Positions 18,624-27,227 are shown, counted from the stretch's first letter. The stretch: 64,000 bases of DNA from Shewanella electrica (GCF_022321485.1 NZ_JAKOGG010000009.1:62001-126000); one strand, 5' to 3'. Notes: a model not told the origin generated them from the sequence alone. Made by a program: numbers and translations.

Positions 18624-19363
18624 TGACCGATTGGTTGATCGCTATTGATGACACCGATGATATCGGCACCAAAGGCACCGGCGAAATTGCCAGTGAAATC
18701 GGTGAGTTGCTGCAAGCCGCCGATAGCGCTGGGCGCGTTAGTTTTGTCACCCGTCATCAGTTATATGTGCATGAGAGCATTCCGTACACCTCGCATAACA
18801 GCGCTATGTGTTTCTCCTATTCAGGCTCGCTTTCTTTGGCGCAAATTCGCCAGATGGCTATTGCACACTTGCAGCAAGAGTGCGCTCCTGCGGCGGACCC
18901 TGGCCTCGCTGTGGTGGATTTAGCTCTGCTTACCGACCGCGCCGCGTTGCAGCAGTTTGGCGTGCAAGCTAAGCAGCAAGTGTTAACTAAAGCGCAGGCT
19001 TATCAATTGGCCGAGCAACTGCACGTGTCATTGAGCGAACACGGTGGCACCGGCCAAGGTGTGATTGGCGCGCTGGCGGGTTTAGGGTTGCGCCTTGGTG
19101 GTAATGATGGCCGCGTGAAAGGTCAGTTTCAGTTAGGCCAAGCGGATGCTGAACCTCAAGCTTACAGCGTGGCCGAAGTGTTGCAACAAACTGGGCTGGA
19201 TGGGGTGTTAACCGACCAAGGCGAGTGGCTCGCCGATGACGCCACGCTGTGGCTCGCGGGTAAAGTTAAAGCCGTGTTCACCCAAGGACGTTTTGCTTTG
19301 TTGGTCAGTGCTGGTGCATCAGGTTGGCAAAATGCCAGCAAGCAACAGCTAAAGGATTATTGA
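18620..19363 (+). CDS. TiaS-like (TCKD-type) ATP-dependent enzyme in an uptake operon
   Basis: This 247-residue soluble protein resembles the catalytic core of archaeal tRNA-Ile2 agmatidine synthetase TiaS. It begins with LIAIDDTDDIGTKGTGEIA, matching the IDDTD phosphate-binding motif, has a central RHQLYVHESIPYTSHNSAMC segment, and later GGTGQGVIGALAGLGLRLGG, matching the Gly-rich GRGLIGALAA motif of TiaS. The OB-fold and zinc ribbon that bind tRNA in TiaS are missing, so it is unlikely to modify tRNA; bacteria use TilS for that job. It overlaps the membrane-protein gene by 4 bp and the next gene by 1 bp. I infer that it phosphorylates or otherwise activates the imported small molecule. Substrate unknown. 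Confidence 0.7.
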   Translation: MMTDWLIAIDDTDDIGTKGTGEIASEIGELLQAADSAGRVSFVTRHQLYVHESIPYTSHNSAMCFSYSGSLSLAQIRQMAIAHLQQECAPAADPGLAVVDLALLTDRAALQQFGVQAKQQVLTKAQAYQLAEQLHVSLSEHGGTGQGVIGALAGLGLRLGGNDGRVKGQFQLGQADAEPQAYSVAEVLQQTGLDGVLTDQGEWLADDATLWLAGKVKAVFTQGRFALLVSAGASGWQNASKQQLKDY

Positions 19364-19578
19364 TGATTCAACAGATTGCGGCGTTTGTACTGCGCGGCGA
19401 GCAATGGGTGTTTCGCGCTGGCCGTGATGATTTTTCTGCCGCCAGAGCACAAGCCGCTAGCTGCGAATTGTTTGCCGAAGACGACGAAGATGAACAGATA
19501 GATGACGAGCTATGTAGCTGTTATAACTGTGCTTATCGCCGTTGGTTGGCCGATAGCTTCCACTGCACCAAACGCTAA
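19363..19578 (+). CDS. 71-residue cysteine protein, last gene of the TonB/ECF operon
   Basis: A small soluble protein whose ATG shares a base with the TGA of the TiaS-like gene. The middle is very acidic (AEDDEDEQIDDEL) and is followed by CSCYNCAYRRWL and a final HCTKR, so four Cys residues cluster in the last third and could hold zinc or an iron-sulfur centre. The first half (VLRGEQWVFRAGRDDF) suggests a short beta hairpin. Family not recognised. Strict coupling to the previous gene suggests it works with the TiaS-like enzyme. About 160 bp then separate it from the next gene. Confidence 0.65.
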   Translation: MIQQIAAFVLRGEQWVFRAGRDDFSAARAQAASCELFAEDDEDEQIDDELCSCYNCAYRRWLADSFHCTKR

Positions 19579-19738
19579 CTTCGCCAACGCTCAGCGGGAA
19601 ATTTGATGTCGGCATGGGCAAAATTCCGGTTTAGCTTATAAAATTAGGCTTCTTATGATGATGTCTCTGGGGCAGCGTTAACTGCCCGAGCGTACGTTTT
19701 CAACACGCGTAATATGGAACATTGCTTGGAGTTGTTAC

Positions 19739-20950
19739 ATGTCGGAAGCCTTGCAGATCGCTGATCTGATCAAAGTGCCTGTTGCCAATCTTGAAGTTGG
19801 CATGTTTGTCGCCGCCATTGAAACCAATGGTCGGCTAGCGGTGGCGCATGCCGGCAAGTTGTCACGCAAGAGTGCGATAAGCACCCTCAAGGAGAAAGGC
19901 ATTCAATATGTGTGGGTGGATGCTGGACGTTCAGATCTCCCTCTACCCGCGCCCAATGTGGCCTCAAACAGCACAACCACTCCGCCGCCACATCCCGCCG
20001 CCACTGTCTCAGCGAAAGCGGTCAACCGTAAACAAGCCCAAGAAGATGCCAAAGAGCTACTGACGGAAGCAAAGGGATTGATCCGCAAAGTGTTGTCGGA
20101 AACCTTTGAAGGTAAAGCGATTGAAGTTGAGCCGTTTGAAGCCTTGGCAGAGAACATGATTGAATCAGTGATGGGGCATGCCGATGCGCTAAAGTGTGTC
20201 AGCGCTTTGCGGTCTAAAGATGCGTACTTGCTGGAGCATTCGGTCAACGTGGCGGTGTTACTGGTGACCTTTGGTCGTTATCTCAACTTTGAGAAACACA
20301 TGCTCAAGTTGCTGGCCGTGGGTGGCATTTTGCACGATATTGGCAAAATCAAAGTGGATGATGCCGTGCTCAACAAACCGGGCAAGCTAACGCCGGAAGA
20401 GTTTGAGCACATGAAGTTGCATCAAGTCTATGCCATGCCGATCATGGCTGAGGCGAGGGGCATCGCCCAAGTCAGTAAAGATGTGTGTTTGATGCACCAT
20501 GAAAAACTGGATGGTAACGGTTACCCGCGTGGCCTCAAGGGCGATGAGATCCCGCTGCATGGTCGTATGAGCTGTATCGTCGATATCTACGATGCGTTAA
20601 CCGCGACCCGTTGCTACAAAGAGGCGATGAGCCCGGCGGCGGCGTTTAAAATTTTGCTGAGTTTGACGCCGTTCCATCTGGATGAAAGTTTGGTGTATGA
20701 GTTTATTCGCTGTATCGGCGTGTATCCGGTCGGCTCCTTGGTAGAACTGTCAGATGGCCGCGTCGGCATCGTGTGGGAAACGCAAGGGCGTGACGTACTG
20801 CACCCGATTGTTAAGTGTTTCTACAACAACAAACTGAAACAACTCACGGCAGTTGAACTGGTCGATGTGAAAAGCTCAGCGCTCAACATTGAACGCGGCA
20901 TCTCCCCAAGTAGTATGGATGTCGACCCTAGCCCCTTCTATTCGTCTTAA
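19739..20950 (+). CDS. HD-GYP cyclic-di-GMP phosphodiesterase with DUF3391
   Basis: A 403-residue cytoplasmic enzyme predicted to hydrolyse cyclic di-GMP. The N-terminus (about 8-130) is a DUF3391 domain ending in a proline-rich linker. The HD-GYP domain spans about 150-340, with HSVNVAVLL, the metal-binding HDIGKIKV, HQVYAMPI, and HHEKLDGNGYPRG, which carries the GYP signature, then DIYDALTATRCYK. All metal ligands appear present, so it should be active. No signal peptide or sensory PAS domain is visible. It stands alone, with its own ribosome binding site (GGAGTTG). Targets could include motility or biofilm, which is inference from the family. Confidence 0.92.
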   Translation: MSEALQIADLIKVPVANLEVGMFVAAIETNGRLAVAHAGKLSRKSAISTLKEKGIQYVWVDAGRSDLPLPAPNVASNSTTTPPPHPAATVSAKAVNRKQAQEDAKELLTEAKGLIRKVLSETFEGKAIEVEPFEALAENMIESVMGHADALKCVSALRSKDAYLLEHSVNVAVLLVTFGRYLNFEKHMLKLLAVGGILHDIGKIKVDDAVLNKPGKLTPEEFEHMKLHQVYAMPIMAEARGIAQVSKDVCLMHHEKLDGNGYPRGLKGDEIPLHGRMSCIVDIYDALTATRCYKEAMSPAAAFKILLSLTPFHLDESLVYEFIRCIGVYPVGSLVELSDGRVGIVWETQGRDVLHPIVKCFYNNKLKQLTAVELVDVKSSALNIERGISPSSMDVDPSPFYSS

Positions 20951-21013
20951 CAGCCGATATACTGTCGAAGGCCTGCCATTTTGCGGGTCTTCGGTGTTTT
21001 TGAAGGAGCTGAC

Positions 21014-21646
21014 ATGCTGCAGTGGAAATCTATGGTGCTGTTACTACTGGCACTTGCCCTGTTAATCCCTGGGGTCACACAACCCATTCTTTCTCTCAGT
21101 GGCACTGTCGAAAAAGCCAAGCTATCGGCCGCAGGCATCGACATGTTAGCCACCCGCGTGGCTAGCGATTCCGATGAAGATCGTCGCCAAGCACGCAATA
21201 TGATCCACATGGTTGCCGGAATGTTGGGGCTTAATGATCTCCAAGGTGAGGTGGCAGTGTTTGATAAAACCCGCAGCATTTGGGGCACGGTGACTGAGCT
21301 GTATCGCAGCGGCAACCATTTGGTGGCGCTGCTGGTGGTGACCTTCTCGGTGATTGTGCCGGTCATCAAAATTCTATTAACACTCAGTGCCATGCTGGTG
21401 CGGCCGATGTTAGCGGCCAAGTTGCATTGGTGCTCTGGCGCATTATCTAAATGGTCGATGGCGGATGTGTTTGTGGTGGCGTTGATTATTAGTTTTATGG
21501 CGGGCGATGCCTCGGCCGGTATGGGCGATCTGGTAAGCACTCATGCACAGTTGGGCAGCGGCTTTTGGTTTTTTGTCGGCTACTGTTTACTGTCGTTGTT
21601 GGGACACAGCTTGAGTCATCGACCTCAGCCAGCAGTTACTGCGTAA
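21014..21646 (+). CDS. PqiA-family (paraquat-inducible protein A) membrane protein
   Basis: A 210-residue inner-membrane protein with about four hydrophobic segments. The start at 21014 follows AAGGAG and opens directly into a hydrophobic helix (MLQWKSMVLLLLALALLIPG); the open frame extends 11 codons further up but lacks a ribosome site. PqiA-like features are the long periplasmic stretch after helix 1, and the motifs VPVIKILLTL, HWCSGALSKWSMADVFVVALI. The cysteine-rich N-terminal region of full PqiA is missing, so this is a single-domain form. PqiA proteins act with MCE proteins in envelope lipid transport, but no MCE gene is adjacent. Confidence 0.8.
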   Translation: MLQWKSMVLLLLALALLIPGVTQPILSLSGTVEKAKLSAAGIDMLATRVASDSDEDRRQARNMIHMVAGMLGLNDLQGEVAVFDKTRSIWGTVTELYRSGNHLVALLVVTFSVIVPVIKILLTLSAMLVRPMLAAKLHWCSGALSKWSMADVFVVALIISFMAGDASAGMGDLVSTHAQLGSGFWFFVGYCLLSLLGHSLSHRPQPAVTA

Positions 21647-21787
21647 ACACGCGCCATATTAATAGCTAAAAGCAATAAAAATGGAATTTATAAAGCCTTT
21701 GGTTATTAAATATGGCGTTTCAATATTGGCTCGCTGGCAGTGAACTCGCAATAATTGTGATGGATATCACTTGAAGGCGAGGCTTAC

Positions 21788-21931
21788 ATGAAGCTGCTAG
21801 CACTGTTTTTAGCGGTCATGGTGTTGTTAGTGGCAAGCTACTGCTCAGCCACCGTGCAAGCAATACTGTACTTGCTTACTTTTATTGGCTTGTGGTGGTT
21901 ATTCGCCAAGCCAGAAAACTCGTCGAAATAA
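21788..21931 (+). CDS. 47-residue hydrophobic membrane peptide
   Basis: The ORF runs from ATG 21788 to TAA 21929-21931. It codes for a basic N-terminus (MKLL), about 36 hydrophobic residues in two probable helices broken by SYCSATVQ, and a polar tail KPENSSK. GGCGAGG lies nine bases upstream. Size and topology resemble many unannotated single- or double-pass small proteins. It ends 20 bp before the convergent YeiH-family gene. No family recognised; coding is likely but not proven. Confidence 0.5.
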   Translation: MKLLALFLAVMVLLVASYCSATVQAILYLLTFIGLWWLFAKPENSSK

Positions 21932-21950
21932 TCACTCCTCCTTGCCACAG

Positions 21951-22895
21951 CTAACTCCGGGTTAGCAGCACCACACTCAACGAACCACACGCAATAGCAA
22001 TCCACAGCAGTGTCGCACTCACCAATGGTCGCGTACCGTGAGAGCGCAACTTGCTGATGGTGATGCCACAGCCCACCAAAAACAAACACACAATCAACAA
22101 ACGTTTCCCGGCGATAAATAGGCCGTCGTACAGCAATTGCCCCTGCGGCAGCAGGCTACTGATGGCAATCGCCAAGCAGTAATAGACGATAAATGCTGGC
22201 ACCTTGAGCTTGCGTTCGCCACCAAACCACATGGCACTCAACGCTGCGACCGGCACAATCCACAGCGCGCGCGCCAGCTTGATGGTGGTGGCGGTTTTGA
22301 GCGCTTCTTCACCGTAGGCTGACGCCGCGCCGACCACTGACGAGGTGTCGTGAATCGCAATGGCGCTCCATACACCAAATTGCTGCTGACTCAAATCCAG
22401 CATGTGGCCGATCAGCGGGAAGATAAACAGCGCGATAGAGTTGAGTACAAATACACAAGCGAGTGCCAGTGCCGTTTGGTCGTTCTTGGCATTAATGGCT
22501 GGGGCCACGGCAGCAATGGCGCTGCCGCCACAGATAGCGGTACCACAAGCGATTAAGTGGCCAGTGTTACGTTCCAACTTAAACAGCTTAGCTAACAAGG
22601 TCCCAATGACAATGGTGGCGATGATCGAGCCAAGTATGAGCGGCAAATTATTCAGAGTCACTTGCTGCGCTTGGCTAAACGGAATGCCAAAGCCCAAGCA
22701 GATAATCGACAGCGACAGCAGTTTTTTGGTGACGGCGCCCAGTTGCCAATCCTGCGGCATGCCAACAACATTAGCCAGCATAAACCCTAAAATCAGTGCA
22801 GTAGGCGAATTGATTGCTGGCAGAAAACAGATGAGTGCTAGGGTTAAAAACAGCGCTTTGCGATAACGCGGTTGCAGCGTGGCACTGGATAACAT
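21951..22895 (-). CDS. YeiH/UPF0324 family membrane transporter
   Basis: A 314-residue inner-membrane protein with about ten hydrophobic helices. Family motifs are [55 protein letters not shown] and [11 protein letters not shown], which identify the UPF0324 group, annotated as putative sulfate or anion exporters. The ATG at 22895 follows AAGGAC; a TTG one codon earlier is unlikely. It starts about 150 bp from the end of the next minus-strand gene, separated by AT-rich DNA, so it may have its own promoter. Substrate not known. Confidence 0.87.
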   Translation of the reverse strand: MLSSATLQPRYRKALFLTLALICFLPAINSPTALILGFMLANVVGMPQDWQLGAVTKKLLSLSIICLGFGIPFSQAQQVTLNNLPLILGSIIATIVIGTLLAKLFKLERNTGHLIACGTAICGGSAIAAVAPAINAKNDQTALALACVFVLNSIALFIFPLIGHMLDLSQQQFGVWSAIAIHDTSSVVGAASAYGEEALKTATTIKLARALWIVPVAALSAMWFGGERKLKVPAFIVYYCLAIAISSLLPQGQLLYDGLFIAGKRLLIVCLFLVGCGITISKLRSHGTRPLVSATLLWIAIACGSLSVVLLTRS

Positions 22896-23045
22896 CAATC
22901 ATTGTCCTTTTACTGGCCGCCATTGGCGAAGTCACCGCAGTATAAAAAATCGCAGACAATGAGAAAAATCAAATTAACTTTATACAGTGATTAAATAAAA
23001 TTGAATCATGCCAACTGGGCACACGAGCATGGTGCTGCGGACACA

Positions 23046-23561
23046 TTAAGCAAAGGCATACTGGCGACCATTACTGGCAGTAAAGTTTTGCTCCATTGCC
23101 GCCAGCAACGGAGCGTCATGTAACAGGCTTAGCCAATGGCGTTGTTGCTGCGGCAGATGGCCGTTCTCTAAACACACATCTTGCAAGTTAGCGGCATCAT
23201 TGGCACCAATATCTCCTTGTACATCAAAACACAGCGCCAAATGGCAACCGCTTTCATGCTTCAACAACAGGCTTTGCGGTTGTTCGCGTTGACCACCTAA
23301 CGCCACAAATTGGCTTGGTTGACGCAGGCCACTGAGTACACCATCTTTATGGCAGGCCAGCAGATGCTGGTAATACACCAGATAGCTGGCAACATCTTGA
23401 TGCGACCCTTGGCTGAGTGGAAATAACTCGTCCATCAGCTGCTTGGCATGGTGCAACTTATCGGCGATGTGGCGTTGCCGTAGCGATTCAGTTGCTAGCA
23501 CCGCAGCAGCAATGCGTGGATGGTGGGTTTTTAGCTCTGTTAGCGGTAATGACATGCTCAT
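23046..23561 (-). CDS. Stand-alone malate synthase G segment lacking the catalytic core
   Basis: A 171-residue soluble protein that reads as part of malate synthase G. MDELFPLSQGSHQDVASY matches the GlcB segment FLDESLPLENGSYQDVVAF; DGVLSGLRQPSQFVALGG matches its TLRTPAQFVGYRG; SLLLKHESGCHLALCFD matches ILLKNNGLHIELQID; and GDIGANDAANLQDVCLEN matches GRIGKDDPAHINDVIVEA. The conserved LDCEDSVAAVDAEDK block that should follow is absent, and the end (NFTASNGRQYAF) resembles the later DRQYTAADGSEI. With no TIM-barrel or active site it cannot be an enzyme of that kind. It starts behind CAGGAGAG and is divergent from an XRE regulator of the glyoxylate-linked type. The matches were made by eye from memory of GlcB. 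Confidence 0.6.
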   Translation of the reverse strand: MSMSLPLTELKTHHPRIAAAVLATESLRQRHIADKLHHAKQLMDELFPLSQGSHQDVASYLVYYQHLLACHKDGVLSGLRQPSQFVALGGQREQPQSLLLKHESGCHLALCFDVQGDIGANDAANLQDVCLENGHLPQQQRHWLSLLHDAPLLAAMEQNFTASNGRQYAFA

Positions 23562-23640
23562 GCTGCTCTCCTGTTGGCTCGATGGCTGGTTAAGACTCTC
23601 CTTAATTGGATATTTTGTAGCCTATCTAAAAGTTAACTAT

Positions 23641-23674
23641 AATTTCACAATAAAAATTCTACATTGTGAATTTT
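23641..23674. promoter_or_regulatory. Inverted repeat between the divergent MSG-like and XRE genes
   Basis: AATTTCACAAT (23641-23651) and ATTGTGAATTT (23663-23673) form a near-perfect palindrome around an 11-base AT-rich centre. It lies 6 bp before the XRE start and about 80 bp from the divergent gene, so the XRE protein probably binds here and represses itself. Confidence 0.6.
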
Positions 23675-23679
23675 ACAGA

Positions 23680-25191
23680 ATGCGTACAGAAATCAGCCTG
23701 ACCCGCAAGTCTCATTTTCTCGGCACCAAGATCCGTAACCTACGGAAACGTAACCATTTAACCATGGAAGACCTGTCGGCGCGTTGTGTGCGAGTCGATC
23801 CTGAGAGCGCACCATCGGTGTCGTATCTATCGATGATTGAACGCGGCAAGCGCACCCCCAGCGTGGAGATGCTGCGGGTGATTGCGACCGTATTTCAGAA
23901 AGATCTCGACTGGTTTTTGGATGACACGCCCGGCGATGATGCGATTGTGCCGCAAAAGGGCAAACGTGGTGGTTTAAGCGGCATGCCATTGGAGCCGGGC
24001 TTTCTGTTTTCTGGCGATATTTTACAAATTGCCATTCCGGAGATGTTGTCGCAAACCGGCACCAGCGGGCGCCAATTTGCCCAGCTGTTGATTCGCGCCT
24101 ATCAGGAATATCACCAAAACCACTTTCCCGATCTGGAGCGAGCAGCAGAAGAGGTGGGACAGAAACAGCTGGCGCTCAGCGTGGAGGAGATGCTGGCGTT
24201 GGCTAAGGCGCATGGCTTGCAGATCCGTTGGTTTAACGAAGCGCCAAAAACCGTGGTGGATGCTCATGGCATCAGCGGTCAGCGAGTGGTGACCTCCTAT
24301 CTTGATGGCCCCGGGCAGTTGGCGTTGAACGAGATCCTCAAAACCAGCCCTACCCGCATGAAGTACGACTTGGCGGTGCACATCGGCCACTGCGTGCTGC
24401 ATAACAGCGAGGGTTTTAACAACGTGCTCAGCATCGGCTCGGCCAGTGCGGCGGATGCAGTGTTAATGCCGTCTACTTCGGTGAATGCGCAAGATATTTT
24501 GCAGGCATGGCGCGAGTTTGAGGCGAGCTTTTTTGCCGGTGCGTTACTGTGCCCGAAAGTGCCATTTCGGCAGTTGCTCGACCGCCACGGCTATGAGGTG
24601 AGTGTGCATCAGCGGGCGCAGGTATCACCGTCGGTGGCGATGCGGCGCATGACCGTGGTGTCACCTTATCCCCATTGGCACTATTTTGATGCTTACGCCC
24701 CAGGCAAGCTCAAAGCGGTGTATCGCGGTAATGGTATTCCGCTGCCGTGGGGCAATATGCGCACCGTGGCCGACCCATGTCAGCATTGGTCGGTGTTTCG
24801 CATGTTGACGGAGCCGCAATCCGGCAGCGCTGCGCAAATTTCGCTACTCGATACCGCGCAGCAGACGCGTATTTATTGTTGTGAGTCGGTCAGCGTGCAG
24901 GATTTGGCTGGCAATCAGCGAGTGTTGTGTGCGGGTATCGATTTGAACCCAGCAATTGAAGCCCAAGGCGAAGATGCGGCCGAGTTAGCGGCGGCATTAA
25001 AGCAGGTGTGTGTGGCGAACGGCGGCGAGGTGGATATTCCGCTCAACATCAAACGTAAGCTGCACACCATCGCGCGGATTTTAAATATTCACTGGTTGGA
25101 GCGCGGATTACAGCAGCAGGCGCGTTTGATATGCGCGCGCGGCGGCGTATGTCCGCGGTCACCCAGCTGTTACGCTGAGTGCCGCGAATAA
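23680..25191 (+). CDS. XRE-family regulator with large effector domain (DUF3612-like)
   Basis: A 503-residue regulator. The N-terminal helix-turn-helix (about residues 12-75) reads LGTKIRNLRKRNHLTMEDLS...SYLSMIERGKRTPSVEMLRVIATVF. The long C-terminal part has a weak IrrE/ImmA-like section (LNEILKTSPTRMKYDLAVHIGHCVLH), then ALLCPKVPFRQLLDRHGYEV, and ends ICARGGVCPRSPSCYAEC, a cysteine cluster that could bind metal or an acyl-CoA. This architecture is like RamB/ScfR regulators of acetate and glyoxylate genes and the DUF3612 proteins of Vibrio and Shewanella, normally beside aceBA. Start chosen at 23680; the longer frame overlaps the divergent gene. Here aceBA is missing and the neighbour is the malate synthase G fragment. 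Confidence 0.82.
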   Translation: MRTEISLTRKSHFLGTKIRNLRKRNHLTMEDLSARCVRVDPESAPSVSYLSMIERGKRTPSVEMLRVIATVFQKDLDWFLDDTPGDDAIVPQKGKRGGLSGMPLEPGFLFSGDILQIAIPEMLSQTGTSGRQFAQLLIRAYQEYHQNHFPDLERAAEEVGQKQLALSVEEMLALAKAHGLQIRWFNEAPKTVVDAHGISGQRVVTSYLDGPGQLALNEILKTSPTRMKYDLAVHIGHCVLHNSEGFNNVLSIGSASAADAVLMPSTSVNAQDILQAWREFEASFFAGALLCPKVPFRQLLDRHGYEVSVHQRAQVSPSVAMRRMTVVSPYPHWHYFDAYAPGKLKAVYRGNGIPLPWGNMRTVADPCQHWSVFRMLTEPQSGSAAQISLLDTAQQTRIYCCESVSVQDLAGNQRVLCAGIDLNPAIEAQGEDAAELAAALKQVCVANGGEVDIPLNIKRKLHTIARILNIHWLERGLQQQARLICARGGVCPRSPSCYAECRE

Positions 25192-25196
25192 GCTGA

Positions 25197-27122
25197 TTAG
25201 ATACGGAATTGACCAACAAGCTGAGTCAGTGACGCTGCCAGTTTATTCAGCTGCTCACTGGCTTCGGCTCCTTCGGCCGCGCGGGTTTCGCTGCGGGCGG
25301 TAACATCGCTGATATCCGTCAGGTGGTGATTGATTTCATTGACCACACTGGACTGCTCTTCGGTAGCCGCAGCCACCTGAATATTCATCTCAGTGATCAC
25401 TGAAATACGCGCAATAATCTGTTCCAACGCGGCGGCGGCTTCATCGGCCGCTTGCACCCCTTGCTTTGAGCGTTGCTGGCTACGCTGCATGGCATTGACG
25501 GCATTACCCGCTTCGGCTTGCAGTTTATCGATCATCTGTTGTACTTCATCGGTGGAGTTGGCGGTACGCGCTGCCAGATTACGCACTTCATCGGCCACCA
25601 CCGAGAATCCGCGGCCTGCTTCACCAGCGCGGGCGGCTTCAATGGCGGCATTAAGTGCCAGCAAGTTGGTTTGATCTGAGATACTGCGGATCACATCCAA
25701 AATCGAACCGATGGCATCGGTATTTTGCGATAGATTGGCGATGATGGCTGCCATATCGCTGATGTCGTTTGAGAGTTCGCTAATGGTCGCCTTGGCGCGA
25801 GATACCACTACTTGGCCGTTAGCCGCATCACTGTCCGCCTCTTTGGCGGCATCAGCCGCTTGGGCGGCGTTGGCGGCAATCTCATTGACGGTGGCCCCCA
25901 TTTGGTTGACCGCCGTAGCAACGGTCATGGCGTGGCCGTGCTGGGTTTGGCTGTCTTGCGCGGTTTGACGTGAATGGGTGGCGGCTTCTTGTGCCGACTC
26001 TGTCAGGTTATTACTGGTACTCGCCACCGCTTGCATCGATTGCTGGATCTTATCGACAAAGCGGTTAAAACCTCTGGCTAAACGACTCAGTTCATCGGCT
26101 CCGTCTTCCGGCAAACGCTTACGCAAGTCACCATCGCCTTGGCCCAGTTCTTCAAACATTTTGGCCGCCGCACTGATAGGACGGCTGATAGAGCCACCGC
26201 CAAGCACCGCCAAAATGATAAAACTGGCGCAGATCACTAAGGTCCACACTAAGATCTGCCAAGTGGCGCGATCTAACTCAGCAAACACTTCGCTCTGTGG
26301 TACTTCGGCCACCAGATACCAACCCAGATCTGGCATATAACTGCTGGCGAGCAACAGTTTGCCTTTGGGGCTATCTACGGTGGTCAATGCCATCTGTTGT
26401 TTTTGCATCAACTGTTGCAAATCGGCATTGCCATACAGCTGTTGTAACTTCGCTTTGCCGGCGAGGGCCTTGTTGCGGTGGATTTCCACAGTGCCGGTAC
26501 CGTCGACCAGATAGACTTGTCCAGTGGTTTCAATTTTGAAGCTGCTGATCAACTCCGCCATATCATTCAAGCTCTTCGCTAAGCCCACTAACGCGCGGCC
26601 GTTCACTTGCTGATAGTTGATAAACAGCTGAACAACACCGGTTTCTGGCGTGGTGTACAGTTTCAGCATGGTGGCTTGGCCGCTATCGCGGTAGGCAAAA
26701 AACCACGAATCTTGTTCGCGATTCAGTACGCGTAATAGCCCTTGCTGAGTGTAGTACGCCGCCGATTGACGGTCAGCATAGGATGCTTGGCTCAACGAAT
26801 ACTGGTCGTATAGCGCCTGTAGCTTTTTCTCCAACAGCGGTTCTTCTGCGTCAGGCAAACCACGTTGCAACCAGTCGTTGAGCAGAGGATCTTCGCCCAG
26901 CTGTTTTGCTGCGTCGGCCAAGCCACCGATCTGACGTTCGATACGGTAACGAATTTGCAGTAACAGGTTAGGCAACTCGGCGCCGAGCATACGTTGACTG
27001 ATAACTTCGCGGGCGCTGTTTTGCCCTAAGATCCCCACCACGAGGCTGGGAATCAAGACCGCGAGAATGATGGTGAAGATAAATTTTTGTTTTATTGAGA
27101 GCTTATTCAGCATAGTTAACAT
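25197..27122 (-). CDS. Methyl-accepting chemotaxis protein
   Basis: A transmembrane chemoreceptor, about 641 residues from this start. It has a first membrane helix (about 14-34 of this form; FIFTIILAVLIPSLVVG), a large periplasmic sensor probably of the double-Cache type, a second helix (ILVWTLVICASFIILAVLG), HAMP, and the signalling domain with the CheA/CheW tip DQTNLLALNAAIEAARAGEAGRGFSVVADEVRNLA. ATG 27122 removes 30 residues of a longer frame whose start at 27212 has no membrane-type N-terminus; 27113 is also possible. It ends 5 bp from the convergent XRE gene. The ligand is not identifiable. Confidence 0.9.
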   Translation of the reverse strand: MLTMLNKLSIKQKFIFTIILAVLIPSLVVGILGQNSAREVISQRMLGAELPNLLLQIRYRIERQIGGLADAAKQLGEDPLLNDWLQRGLPDAEEPLLEKKLQALYDQYSLSQASYADRQSAAYYTQQGLLRVLNREQDSWFFAYRDSGQATMLKLYTTPETGVVQLFINYQQVNGRALVGLAKSLNDMAELISSFKIETTGQVYLVDGTGTVEIHRNKALAGKAKLQQLYGNADLQQLMQKQQMALTTVDSPKGKLLLASSYMPDLGWYLVAEVPQSEVFAELDRATWQILVWTLVICASFIILAVLGGGSISRPISAAAKMFEELGQGDGDLRKRLPEDGADELSRLARGFNRFVDKIQQSMQAVASTSNNLTESAQEAATHSRQTAQDSQTQHGHAMTVATAVNQMGATVNEIAANAAQAADAAKEADSDAANGQVVVSRAKATISELSNDISDMAAIIANLSQNTDAIGSILDVIRSISDQTNLLALNAAIEAARAGEAGRGFSVVADEVRNLAARTANSTDEVQQMIDKLQAEAGNAVNAMQRSQQRSKQGVQAADEAAAALEQIIARISVITEMNIQVAAATEEQSSVVNEINHHLTDISDVTARSETRAAEGAEASEQLNKLAASLTQLVGQFRI

Positions 27123-27227
27123 CAACTTCTTGTGTGACTCAGGCGGTACGCCTATTAAATTGCGGGCAAAATTATCCATGCGCATTGCCCCGAGTGCAAT
27201 GCGTTGCATCATGCTAAATGGTAAATG

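Noticed and set aside
18620-19363. Calling this protein a true tRNA-Ile2 agmatidine synthetase
   Set aside because: It lacks the OB-fold and zinc ribbon that bind tRNA, and the host group uses TilS.
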